NCBI GenBank assembly: GCA_013694635.1
Contig: JACDCA010000762.1
Span: forward strand, 1-19,419
Source of the DNA: Acidobacteriota bacterium
GTDB lineage: Bacteria; Acidobacteriota; Vicinamibacteria; Vicinamibacterales; 2-12-FULL-66-21
Direction: 5' to 3'
Length of the DNA: 19,419 bases
In this document: piece after piece, positions 1 to 7,153 of the stretch
How the letters are laid out: the number at the start of each line of letters is the position of its first letter
Position numbering within the stretch: the stretch's first letter is position 1
Translations under genes and position numbers: made by a program
Notes under the pieces: model-generated
The model's database searches: none
Seen by the model: only the letters and a program-made list of their open reading frames with translations
What the model was told of the DNA's origin: nothing

Positions 1-3000
1 GCGGCGAGTCGTGGACGCCGCTCAGCGACGGACAGATCGCCACCGGTTCCATCGGCTCGATCGATGTTTCCGAATCCAATCCGGACGTCGTGTACGTCGG
101 CACGGGGAGCGCCGCGATTCGCAGCAACGTGATCATCGGACGTGGGATCTACAAGTCCACCGACGCGGGACGAACATGGCAGTGCCTCGGACTCAAGGAC
201 GGCGGCCAGATCGGATCGGTCCGCGTCCACCCCACGAATCCCGACATCGTCTGGGCCGCTGCTCTGGGTTCCCCCTTCGGTCCCAACGCGGAGCGCGGAA
301 TCTTCAAGACCGTCGACGGCGGAAAGACGTGGAAGAAAACGCTGTTCGTCAACAGTGAGACCGGCGGTCGCATCGTCGCCGTGAACATGTCGGATCCGAA
401 CGAGCTGTACGCAGGGATGTACAAGGGCTTCCGCAAGGGATGGGACATCATCAGCGGCGGTCCGGCGACAGAAGGCGGCATCTACAAATCTACCGACGGC
501 GGCGATACGTGGAAGAAGCTGTCCAGCGGATTGCCGCAACCGCTCATCGGAAAGATCGACATCGACATCGCGCGCAGCGCGCCGGCGATCGTCTACGCGA
601 TGATCGAAGCGCCGGGGGAGCAGGGCGGCTTGTATCGCTCGGACGATGCCGGTTCGACATGGCGAGTGGTCAACACCGCGGGCAACCTGCGATCGCGTCC
701 GTTTTACTTCAACTACGTAGATGTGAATCCGAAGAATCCGGATGAAGTGTGGGTGAACGCGCTCAGCCTCCACAAGTCCAGCAACGGCGGCAAGAGCTTT
801 TCTACCGTGAGCACGCCGCACGGCGACAACATGGGGATCTGGTTCAACCCCGACACGCCGGAGACCTTCATTCAATCAAACGACGGCGGGGCGAACGTGA
901 CGCGCGACGGCGGCCGCACGTGGTCCAGCATCCTGAACCAGCCGACGGGGGAGTTCTACATGGTGGCCGTCGACCAGCAGCATCCGTATCTGCTGTACGG
1001 ACCGCAGCAGGACAACTCGACCGTCGTTCTCCCGAGCGTTCCCCAGGTGTCGTTTGCCTTCGATCATCCCGCGCAGGCGTGGACGCAGGCGTCAGGCTGC
1101 GAAACCGGCGGCATCATGCCGACCCCCGACGGCAAAGTGATCTGGGGTGCGTGCAAGGGTGAGCTCGAACGCTTCAGCGTCGAGACGGGCCAGTCGCAGG
1201 GACGCTGGATCTATCCACAGAACCGTTACGGCCATCATCCAGCGGACATCAAGTACCGCTTCCCCCGCCAGACCGTCGTGCTCGTCTCCCAGCACGATCC
1301 CAAAACCGTCTACCAGGCCTCGCACGTCGTGCACCGGACGACCGACGAGGGTGTGACGTGGCAGGTCATCAGCCCCGATCTCACGTGGAACGATCCGAAG
1401 TATCAGATCGTGCCCGGCAATCCGATTACGCGCGACGTGACAGGCGAGGAGGTCTTCTCGTCGATTTACTCGATGGCCGAATCGCTGAGGGATCGAAATG
1501 TCTTGTGGGTCGGCGCCAACGATGGTCCGGTCCACGTCACGCGCGACGGCGGTAAGACATGGAAGAACGTCACTCCGAAAGATCTCCCGGCGGGAGGGCG
1601 CGTGCAGAACATCGACGCCTCCGCAGCTCGACCCGGAACGGCCTACATCGCCGTGTATCGGTTCCTCTTCGAACATGACCTCGCGCCGTACATCTACCGC
1701 ACGGACGATTACGGCACGACATGGTCGAAGCTGACGGATGGGACCAACGGGATCCCGGCCGACCACCCGACCCGCGTCGTGCGGGAGGATCCCGACGAGC
1801 CTGGCCTGCTGTATGCGGGCACCGAGTTCGGCTTCTTCGTCTCGTTCGACAATGGCGGCGCCTGGCACTCGCTGCAGCGGAATCTTCCGGCGACACCGGT
1901 CACCGACCTCCGCGTCCACCGCGGCGACGTCGTCATATCCACGATGGGTCGGGCGTTCTGGATCATGGACGATGTCTCACCGCTGCGGCAGCTCGTGGCG
2001 ACGATGCGGGGCTCGCGCGGTGGCGTTCGGACGCAGCCGGTCTCCGGGATCGGTGGCCGCGTGGCGGGAGCCGCGGTGGTTCTGCCTCTCGACGGGAAGC
2101 CGTCGCCGGTAGATCTCTTGAAGCCGGCGCTGCTTCCGCCCTCGAGCCGCGTCCGCTACCGCGCCGCTGGCGGCGGACGCCGCGGAGGTAGCGGGCCCGA
2201 GTATCCCGCCATCTCGCAGGCGATCGACTACCTGCTGCCGGCCGGTTTCAAAGGGACGCTCTCAATGGAGATCAGCGATGCAGGTGGCCGGGTGGTGCGC
2301 ACGGTGACATCCGCCACCGGGCAAGCAGGCGGCGGTCGTGCGCCGGCAGCCGGTGGAGGGGATGCTGACGATCCCGACATGCGCGGCGGGCGCGGCCGCG
2401 GCGGTCCGTCGGTGGTGTTGACGACAAAGCCCGGGCACAACAGGTTCATGTGGGACTACCGCTGGGCGAACGGCGGCCCGCTCGCAGCGCCCGGCAAGTA
2501 CACGGTGAAGTTGGTGGTTGGCGGGGAGGCCGGCAGCGACGGCATCGGCGCCCAGACGTCCCCGCCCACACGCACCTTCGCCGTAAACGTCGACCCCGGC
2601 GTCATCCAAGATGGAACGACCGTCGCGGATCTGGTCGATCAGCAGAACTTTCTCCTCGCGCTGCGCGCCGCGATGAACGACGCCGCGGCAACGCGTCTGC
2701 GTCTGCAGCAGGCGATGCAGAAGGGCGGAGTGCAGCCCGCGCCATCCCCAGGCCCAGGCGAGAGCACGACACAACTGCTCCAGAAGCTGCAGCAGGCGAA
2801 CACGCCGGCGGCAATACTGCAGGCGCTATGGGCGCGACTCGTAACCGCGCCGGGCACCTACGAGCAACCGATGTTGATCGACCAGCTCTCCAGCATCAAC
2901 CGCGTCGAGAGCGGCGCCGACCAGAGAGTCGGCACGGAGTCCCGCCGCCGGTTGGACGATCTGGTGAAGGAGCTGAAGGCGATTCAAGCGGCACTTCCGA

Positions 3001-3005
3001 AATAA
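1..3005 (+). CDS. Asp-box/BNR (sortilin-VPS10-like) beta-propeller protein, 5'-truncated by window edge
   Basis: The frame is already open at base 3 and runs to TAA at 3003-3005, giving about 1000 visible residues; the true start and any signal peptide lie upstream. Between about bases 153 and 1865 there are roughly ten Asp-box motifs of the S/T-x-D-x-G-x-T-W kind (for example KSTDAGRTW, KTVDGGKTW, VTRDGGRTW, RTDDYGTTW, VSFDNGGAW). These mark blades of a sortilin/VPS10-type or exo-sialidase-like propeller. After the propeller comes a Gly/Arg-rich linker (about 2310-2410), then an FlgD-type Ig-like stretch (HNRFMWDYRWANGG, then PGKYTVKL, about 2430-2520), then a helical Gln/Ala-rich tail. Such proteins are often labelled glycosyl hydrolase, but Asp boxes are structural and I see no catalytic residues that prove hydrolysis. 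A binding or scaffold role outside the cytoplasm is equally likely. Family assignment is secure; biochemical function is not. Confidence 0.9.
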   Translation, partial: GESWTPLSDGQIATGSIGSIDVSESNPDVVYVGTGSAAIRSNVIIGRGIYKSTDAGRTWQCLGLKDGGQIGSVRVHPTNPDIVWAAALGSPFGPNAERGIFKTVDGGKTWKKTLFVNSETGGRIVAVNMSDPNELYAGMYKGFRKGWDIISGGPATEGGIYKSTDGGDTWKKLSSGLPQPLIGKIDIDIARSAPAIVYAMIEAPGEQGGLYRSDDAGSTWRVVNTAGNLRSRPFYFNYVDVNPKNPDEVWVNALSLHKSSNGGKSFSTVSTPHGDNMGIWFNPDTPETFIQSNDGGANVTRDGGRTWSSILNQPTGEFYMVAVDQQHPYLLYGPQQDNSTVVLPSVPQVSFAFDHPAQAWTQASGCETGGIMPTPDGKVIWGACKGELERFSVETGQSQGRWIYPQNRYGHHPADIKYRFPRQTVVLVSQHDPKTVYQASHVVHRTTDEGVTWQVISPDLTWNDPKYQIVPGNPITRDVTGEEVFSSIYSMAESLRDRNVLWVGANDGPVHVTRDGGKTWKNVTPKDLPAGGRVQNIDASAARPGTAYIAVYRFLFEHDLAPYIYRTDDYGTTWSKLTDGTNGIPADHPTRVVREDPDEPGLLYAGTEFGFFVSFDNGGAWHSLQRNLPATPVTDLRVHRGDVVISTMGRAFWIMDDVSPLRQLVATMRGSRGGVRTQPVSGIGGRVAGAAVVLPLDGKPSPVDLLKPALLPPSSRVRYRAAGGGRRGGSGPEYPAISQAIDYLLPAGFKGTLSMEISDAGGRVVRTVTSATGQAGGGRAPAAGGGDADDPDMRGGRGRGGPSVVLTTKPGHNRFMWDYRWANGGPLAAPGKYTVKLVVGGEAGSDGIGAQTSPPTRTFAVNVDPGVIQDGTTVADLVDQQNFLLALRAAMNDAAATRLRLQQAMQKGGVQPAPSPGPGESTTQLLQKLQQANTPAAILQALWARLVTAPGTYEQPMLIDQLSSINRVESGADQRVGTESRRRLDDLVKELKAIQAALPK

Positions 3006-3017
3006 GTAACCGTAGTC

Positions 3018-3033
3018 CAGCCCTTCAGGGCTG
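3018..3033. repeat. Short hairpin CAGCCC-TTCA-GGGCTG between genes
   Basis: A 6-bp inverted repeat with a four-base loop sits 12 bases after the propeller stop codon and just ahead of the ribosome binding site of the DUF1801 gene. There is no T-run after it, so it is a poor intrinsic terminator. It could be a processing signal or a small dispersed palindrome; one copy is not enough to decide. Confidence 0.5.
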
Positions 3034-3047
3034 CTGGAGAGGAACGG

Positions 3048-3467
3048 ATGGCCGAACTCAAGACCAAGGAAACGAAAGCCAGCGTTGGCGGCTTTCTCAA
3101 ACAGATCCCGGACGCCGCGCGACGGAAGGACGCCGAGAAGATCCTCGCGATGATGAAATCCGTCACAAAAGAGGAGCCGAGGATGTGGGGATCCAGCATC
3201 ATTGGCTTCGGCCGGCTGCACTACAAGTACGCGTCAGGTCGCGAAGGCGACTGGTTCAAGGCGGGGTTCTCGCCTCGCAAGGACTCATTCACGTTGTATC
3301 TGTGCGGCGGCTTCGAACCGCACGCCGATCTGATGGCGAAGCTGGGCAAGTACAAGACCGGCGTTGGCTGCCTCTACGTGAAGAAGCTCGATGACGTGGA
3401 CGACAAAGTGCTCAGGCAGCTCGTGGCCCGGTCGATGAAGATGAAACCGGGTGCTCCGAACGTTTGA
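3048..3467 (+). CDS. DUF1801 (YdhG-like) domain protein
   Basis: This is a 139-residue protein starting at ATG, with GAGAGG in a good position upstream as ribosome binding site. An N-terminal helical segment (about residues 1-45, Lys-rich) is followed by the alpha/beta core typical of DUF1801/YdhG-like proteins, recognisable from GSSIIGFGRLHYKY, the FKAGFSPRKDSFTLYL stretch, and the C-terminal YVKKLDDVD segment. Length is normal for the family, and no signal peptide or membrane segment is visible, so it should be cytosolic. The biochemical role of the family is not established, so none is claimed. The gap to the preceding gene is 42 bases, so they may be co-transcribed. The remnant of a broken hydrolase gene begins directly downstream. 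Confidence 0.85.
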   Translation: MAELKTKETKASVGGFLKQIPDAARRKDAEKILAMMKSVTKEEPRMWGSSIIGFGRLHYKYASGREGDWFKAGFSPRKDSFTLYLCGGFEPHADLMAKLGKYKTGVGCLYVKKLDDVDDKVLRQLVARSMKMKPGAPNV

Positions 3468-3493
3468 TCGAAAACGCGTCGAGATGTCGCTGA

Positions 3494-4097
3494 CGGCCGG
3501 CGGGGGAGTCAACCGGCCACTGCGACAATGTCGGCGTACGGACCAGCCCGGAGCGCATGCCTCTACTGGGGCGCGACGCGCTCGCGTGCCTGCGGACGCT
3601 GCGCGCGACCCGCGCATCGATCCCGCCCGTGTCGGGTTCCTCGGCTCGAGTCAGGCCGGCTGGATCATTCCGGCGGCCCTCGCCGCGGCCGTCCCCGGCG
3701 ACGCGCGATTCGCCGTCGTCCTGTCCGCTCCCGCCACCAGCGTCGGGCTCGAATACGCCTACAGCGCCGCCACCGGCGACGGCATCCGGCCGCACGACGC
3801 GCTGTCGCCGGAGGCGATCGATGCGCGTGTGGACGCCTATGCCGGGCCGCAGGGGTTCGATCATGTGCCGATCCTGCGCGCGCTGAAGACGCCGACGCTC
3901 TGGCTCGTCGGGGAAGACGACGAGAGCATTCCGGTCCGGCACACGCTGCGCAACCTTCGCGCCGCCATCGGCGCCGGTGCTGCGATTACGCTGGGACCTA
4001 TCCGCGCGCGAACCATGCGCTCGCCGCGGCCGGCGGGCCGCTGCCGTACCTGACCGACGTGATCAATTGGTTGCGCAAAGAGCGCATCCTGCAGTGA
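3494..4097 (+). pseudogene. Decayed alpha/beta hydrolase, N-terminally truncated with two frameshifts
   Basis: Hydrolase-like sequence continues through three reading frames in order. About 3494-3604 reads AGESTG then GRDALACLRTLRA. About 3604-3990 reads DPRIDPARVGFLGSSQAGW, with the nucleophile-elbow Ser codon at 3649, then the acid segment LVGEDDESIP with Asp codons at 3916 and 3919. About 3993-4097 reads TYPRANHALAAAG, with the His codon at 4014, ending WLRKERILQ and TGA. Joined, the pieces give a sensible hydrolase C-terminal half with Ser, Asp and His in order. Both junctions are shifts in the same direction (one base lost or two gained). Less than 60 codons precede the nucleophile, whereas relatives usually carry a much longer N-terminal part including the oxyanion loop. 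The longest single frame (3451-4053) has only part of the domain and ends in unrelated sequence. A pseudogene is the best reading; clustered sequencing errors are the alternative. Confidence 0.75.
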
Positions 4098-4137
4098 ATT
4101 CCCTCTATTCTCCTCGTGCAAATCCGTATAAATCGCG

Positions 4138-4143
4138 TATGAT
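4138..4143 (+). promoter_or_regulatory. Possible -10 element TATGAT upstream of the SWIB gene
   Basis: TATGAT matches five of six positions of the sigma70-type -10 consensus. It lies in the comparatively AT-rich gap after the hydrolase remnant, about 80 bases before the SWIB start codon. TATAAA at 4127-4132 is an overlapping alternative. I find no convincing -35 at the right spacing, so this is only a candidate. Confidence 0.3.
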
Positions 4144-4175
4144 CCGCAACAAGAGCGGGGTCCCACCGGAGGGTT

Positions 4176-4198
4176 GCCGGGGTGCAGGGGTCCCCGGC
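4176..4198 (+). other. GC-rich hairpin in the leader of the SWIB gene
   Basis: GCCGGGG (4176-4182) can pair with CCCCGGC (4192-4198) across a nine-base loop, directly upstream of the purine-rich AAAGGAG (4205-4211) that probably serves as ribosome binding site. It could modulate translation of the SWIB protein. It matches no riboswitch family that I recognise. Confidence 0.45.
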
Positions 4199-4222
4199 GA
4201 TACTAAAGGAGCAGCAGAGAAG

Positions 4223-4537
4223 ATGGCCAAGAGCGCGAAAAAGAGCAGCAGCAAATCAAGCAGCGCCGGCAAGAAGAAGACGAGCGGCCGGAAGCCCAAC
4301 GCGGCCTTCATGGCCCCCGTGACGCCGGACAGCGCGCTGTCGCAGATCGTCGGCGCCAAGCCGCTCCCGCGGACGGAGCTCACGAAGAAGCTGTGGGTCT
4401 ACATCAAGAAGAACAACCTGCAGGACCCGAAGAACCGCCGGATGATCAAAGCCGACGAGAACCTGCGCCCGATCTTCGGTAAGCCCCAGGTCAACATGTT
4501 CGAAATGACGAAGCTCGTGAACAAGCACGTCAAATAG
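4223..4537 (+). CDS. Stand-alone SWIB/MDM2-domain protein with lysine/serine-rich N-terminal tail
   Basis: The protein has 104 residues. The start ATG at 4223 is chosen because the tail begins MAKSAKKSSSK and AAAGGAG lies about 11 bases upstream; the longer frame upstream runs through the leader. Residues 1-25 are a Lys/Ser-rich basic tail of the kind that binds nucleic acid. Residues about 35-104 are a SWIB domain: LSQIVG, then LTKKLWVYIKKNNLQDP, then RRMIKADENLRPIFG, ending MFEMTKLVNKHVK. The domain is best known from eukaryotic SWI/SNF (BAF60) subunits and MDM2, and occurs in bacteria alone or fused to topoisomerase I. A role in nucleoid organisation is an inference from the basic tail and the domain. 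The gene appears monocistronic, with its own leader and a strong terminator-like hairpin after the stop. Confidence 0.92.
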   Translation: MAKSAKKSSSKSSSAGKKKTSGRKPNAAFMAPVTPDSALSQIVGAKPLPRTELTKKLWVYIKKNNLQDPKNRRMIKADENLRPIFGKPQVNMFEMTKLVNKHVK

Positions 4538-4545
4538 CGATTCGT

Positions 4546-4575
4546 GGCTTCACGGCGCAAGGGCGCCGTGGAGCC
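4546..4575 (+). terminator. Terminator-like hairpin after the SWIB gene
   Basis: The arm GGCTTCACGGCGC (4546-4558) pairs with GCGCCGTGGAGCC (4563-4575). This gives a 13-bp stem with one G-T wobble and the loop AAGG, starting eight bases after the SWIB stop. It is followed by CCCTTTA, a weak T-run, so it is a good structural but imperfect Rho-independent terminator. Confidence 0.7.
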
Positions 4576-4664
4576 CCCTTTACTCGATCCCATCTCCAGT
4601 CCTACGGATCGCCGCGCGCCCGCGTGCTAACATCGCCGGTCCTGTCTTCACGAGGTATTCCCGA

Positions 4665-7109
4665 ATGAGTTCGCGCCGGTTCATGCCGGCGCTGCTGCTG
4701 CTCTTCGTGGGCAGCGGCTGCGCCGCCCTGATCTACGAGATCGTCTGGTTGCAGCTGCTTCAGCTCGTGATCGGTTCGTCGGCCATCTCGCTTGGCGTTC
4801 TCCTCGGCACCTTCATGGGCGGCATGTGCATCGGCAGCCTGCTCCTCGCGCGCTTCGTCAGCGGCGATCATCATCCCCTGCGTGTGTATGCGTATCTCGA
4901 GCTCGGCATCGGTGCGCTCGGCCTGCTGATCCTCTTCGGGCTGCCCGTGTTGTCGAGTGCGTATACGTCCCTCGGCACCACCGGCGTCGTCGGGCTCCTG
5001 CTGCGCGGGATCGCCGCGGCCATCTGCCTGCTGCCACCGACGCTGCTGATGGGCGCGACGCTGCCGGCGATTTCCCGCTGGGTGAAATCGACACCCGAAG
5101 GCATGTCGTGGCTCGGCTTCTTCTACGGCGGCAATATCGCCGGCGGCGTGCTCGGCTGCCTGGTGGCGGGTTTCTATCTGCTTCGCGTGCACGACATGGC
5201 GATCGCCACGTACGTCGCGGTTGCGCTGAACGTCATCGTCGCCGAGATCGCGCTGGCGCTGGCGCGCGTGACTCTTTACGAGCCCGAGCCGGCGGCGCGG
5301 ATCAGAGGGCCCAGGGACAAGATCAAGGGCCCCGAGGAGCCCTCGTCCGCGGGTTCGTGGGCGATCTACACGGCCATCGGGCTGTCCGGATTCACGGCGC
5401 TCGGCTCTGAGGTCCTGTGGACCCGCACGCTGTCGCTTCTGTTCGGCGGAACGGCGTATACCTTTTCCCTGATCCTCGCGGTCTTTCTCTTTGGTCTCGG
5501 GATCGGCAGCAGCATCGGCTCGGCGCTCGCGGCACGAGTCGAACGTCCGCGCCTGGCGTTGGGCTGGTGTCAGATGCTCCTGTGCGCGGCGATGGCATGG
5601 ACGTCGTACATGCTCACCGACTCGCTGCCCTTCTGGCCCATCAACCCGTCGATCTCGACCAGCCCCTGGTTCAACTTCCAGGTGGATTTCGTGCGCGCGC
5701 TCTGGGCGATGCTCCCGGGGGCGATCCTCTGGGGCGCCAGCTTTCCGCTCGCCCTCGCATCGGTCGCCGGCGGACGCCGCGACCCGGCGCGCCTGGTCGG
5801 ATCCGTATACGCAGCTAATACCCTCGGTGCGATCGGCGGCGCTGTCGGCGGCAGCCTCCTGCTCACCATCTGGCTGGGGACACAACGGTCGCAGCAGGCC
5901 CTCATTGTCGTGTCGGCGGTCGCGGCCCTGCTGACGCTCGACGCCGCCCTCGTCGAATCCGACACGAAGAAGCGGCGGATGCAGTTTGCAGGGACGCTTC
6001 TCCTGGCCGCGGCAATGGCGGGCGCCGTGCTGCTTGCGCGAACGGTCCACGGCGTGCCGCCGATCCTCGTCGCGTACGGCCGCTATGCCGCCACCCGCGT
6101 CGGCGACGCGGACATCATCTACATGGGAGAAGGGTGGAACGCGTCGGTGGCCGTGTCGCGGCTGTCGAACGGCGTGCTCAACTACCACAACGCCGGCAAG
6201 GTGCAGGCGTCGAGCGAGCCGCAGGACATGCGCCTCCAGAGGATGCTCGGCCACCTCACGACGCTCATCCCCAGGGATCCGAAGAACGCGCTCGTCATCG
6301 GCTGCGGCGCCGGGGTCACGGCCGGCGCCGTGTCGATCGATCCGGCGGTTCAGAAGTTGACGATCGCCGAGATCGAGCCCCTGGTCCCGAGTGTCGTCTC
6401 CAAGTACTTTTCCAATCACAACTTCAGCGTCGTCACCAACCCGAAAACGCGCATCCACATCGACGATGCGCGGCACTACCTGATGACGACCGAGGAGAAG
6501 TTCGATGCGATCACGTCGGATCCGCTCGACCCGTGGGTCAAGGGGGCGGCGATGCTGTATTCGCGCGAGTTCTTCGAAACCGTCAAGAAGCGCCTCAATC
6601 CCGACGGCGTCGTGACGCTGTTCGTGCAGTTGTACGAGAGCAATACCGAAGCGGTGAAGAGCGAGGTCGCGACGTTTCTCGAGGCGTTCCCGAACGGCAT
6701 GATCTTCGGCAACACGAACAACGGGCAGGGTTACGACATGGTGCTCCTCGGGCAGGTCGAACCGACGGTCATCAATCTGGACGAGATACAGCAGAAGCTC
6801 GGACGCCCCGAGTACCAGCCGATCGCCCAGTCACTGGCCGAGGTCGGCATGACGTCGGTCGTGGACCTCTTTGCCACGTTTGCCGGCAACCGCAATCAGC
6901 TCCAGCCGTGGCTCGCGGACGCCACGATCAATCGCGACCGCAACCTGAGGCTGCAATATCTCGCCGGCCTCGGCGTGCACCTATACCAGAGCGACATGAT
7001 CTATGCGCAGATGCTGCGACACGCCGACTATCCGCAGGGAGTGTTCACCGGCTCGGAACAGATCCTTGCGGCCCTGCAACAGTCGATGCGGCAGCAGCAC
7101 GGAAGGTAA
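4665..7109 (+). CDS. Fused MFS-like membrane protein / spermidine synthase-like protein
   Basis: The protein has 814 residues from ATG at 4665, with CGAGG about nine bases upstream. Residues about 8-215 and 235-460 are two blocks of hydrophobic helices (opening LLLLFVGSGCAALIYEIVW) joined by a charged linker near residues 205-230. The second half carries a Rossmann-type aminopropyltransferase/methyltransferase-like domain: ALVIGCGAG at 542-550, then AEIEP, the DDARHYL segment, and SDPLDP at 618-623, which corresponds to the acidic catalytic region of SpeE. A helical C-terminal part (about 650-814) follows. Proteins with this fusion are annotated as fused MFS/spermidine synthase. The GGDG-like signature of true SpeE reads GCGAG here, so polyamine synthesis is uncertain and the natural substrate is unknown. 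It sits in the inner membrane, with the enzymatic domain probably cytosolic. There is no polyamine gene next to it. Confidence 0.88.
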   Translation: MSSRRFMPALLLLFVGSGCAALIYEIVWLQLLQLVIGSSAISLGVLLGTFMGGMCIGSLLLARFVSGDHHPLRVYAYLELGIGALGLLILFGLPVLSSAYTSLGTTGVVGLLLRGIAAAICLLPPTLLMGATLPAISRWVKSTPEGMSWLGFFYGGNIAGGVLGCLVAGFYLLRVHDMAIATYVAVALNVIVAEIALALARVTLYEPEPAARIRGPRDKIKGPEEPSSAGSWAIYTAIGLSGFTALGSEVLWTRTLSLLFGGTAYTFSLILAVFLFGLGIGSSIGSALAARVERPRLALGWCQMLLCAAMAWTSYMLTDSLPFWPINPSISTSPWFNFQVDFVRALWAMLPGAILWGASFPLALASVAGGRRDPARLVGSVYAANTLGAIGGAVGGSLLLTIWLGTQRSQQALIVVSAVAALLTLDAALVESDTKKRRMQFAGTLLLAAAMAGAVLLARTVHGVPPILVAYGRYAATRVGDADIIYMGEGWNASVAVSRLSNGVLNYHNAGKVQASSEPQDMRLQRMLGHLTTLIPRDPKNALVIGCGAGVTAGAVSIDPAVQKLTIAEIEPLVPSVVSKYFSNHNFSVVTNPKTRIHIDDARHYLMTTEEKFDAITSDPLDPWVKGAAMLYSREFFETVKKRLNPDGVVTLFVQLYESNTEAVKSEVATFLEAFPNGMIFGNTNNGQGYDMVLLGQVEPTVINLDEIQQKLGRPEYQPIAQSLAEVGMTSVVDLFATFAGNRNQLQPWLADATINRDRNLRLQYLAGLGVHLYQSDMIYAQMLRHADYPQGVFTGSEQILAALQQSMRQQHGR

Positions 7110-7116
7110 CACGTGC

Positions 7117-7153
7117 CGACGTGCGACGTGCGACGCGCTTGCGTGCGACGTGC
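7117..7153. repeat. Heptamer tandem repeat over the start region of the prolyl oligopeptidase
   Basis: Copies of CGACGTG begin at 7117, 7124 and (as CGACGCG) 7131, followed by CTTGCGTG and another CGACGTG at 7146. The seven-base unit is not a multiple of three. The array lies between the stop of the previous gene and the hydrophobic core of the signal-like sequence, overlapping the GTG and TTG start candidates. Confidence 0.65.

Noticed and set aside
3600..3996. Programmed frameshifting in the hydrolase remnant
   Set aside because: No slippery heptamer or stimulatory structure is evident at either junction, and the N-terminal half is also missing.
4602..6476. A 624-codon open frame on the minus strand opposite the fused MFS/synthase gene
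   Set aside because: Its translation is Arg/Asp/His-rich with no hydrophobic core or domain, as expected from the antisense of high-GC codons. The plus strand here encodes a clear membrane and Rossmann protein.
6134..7120. A 329-codon N-terminal extension of the prolyl oligopeptidase frame
   Set aside because: It overlaps the synthase domain of the upstream gene and reads as Arg-rich shadow sequence; homology begins after about 7181.
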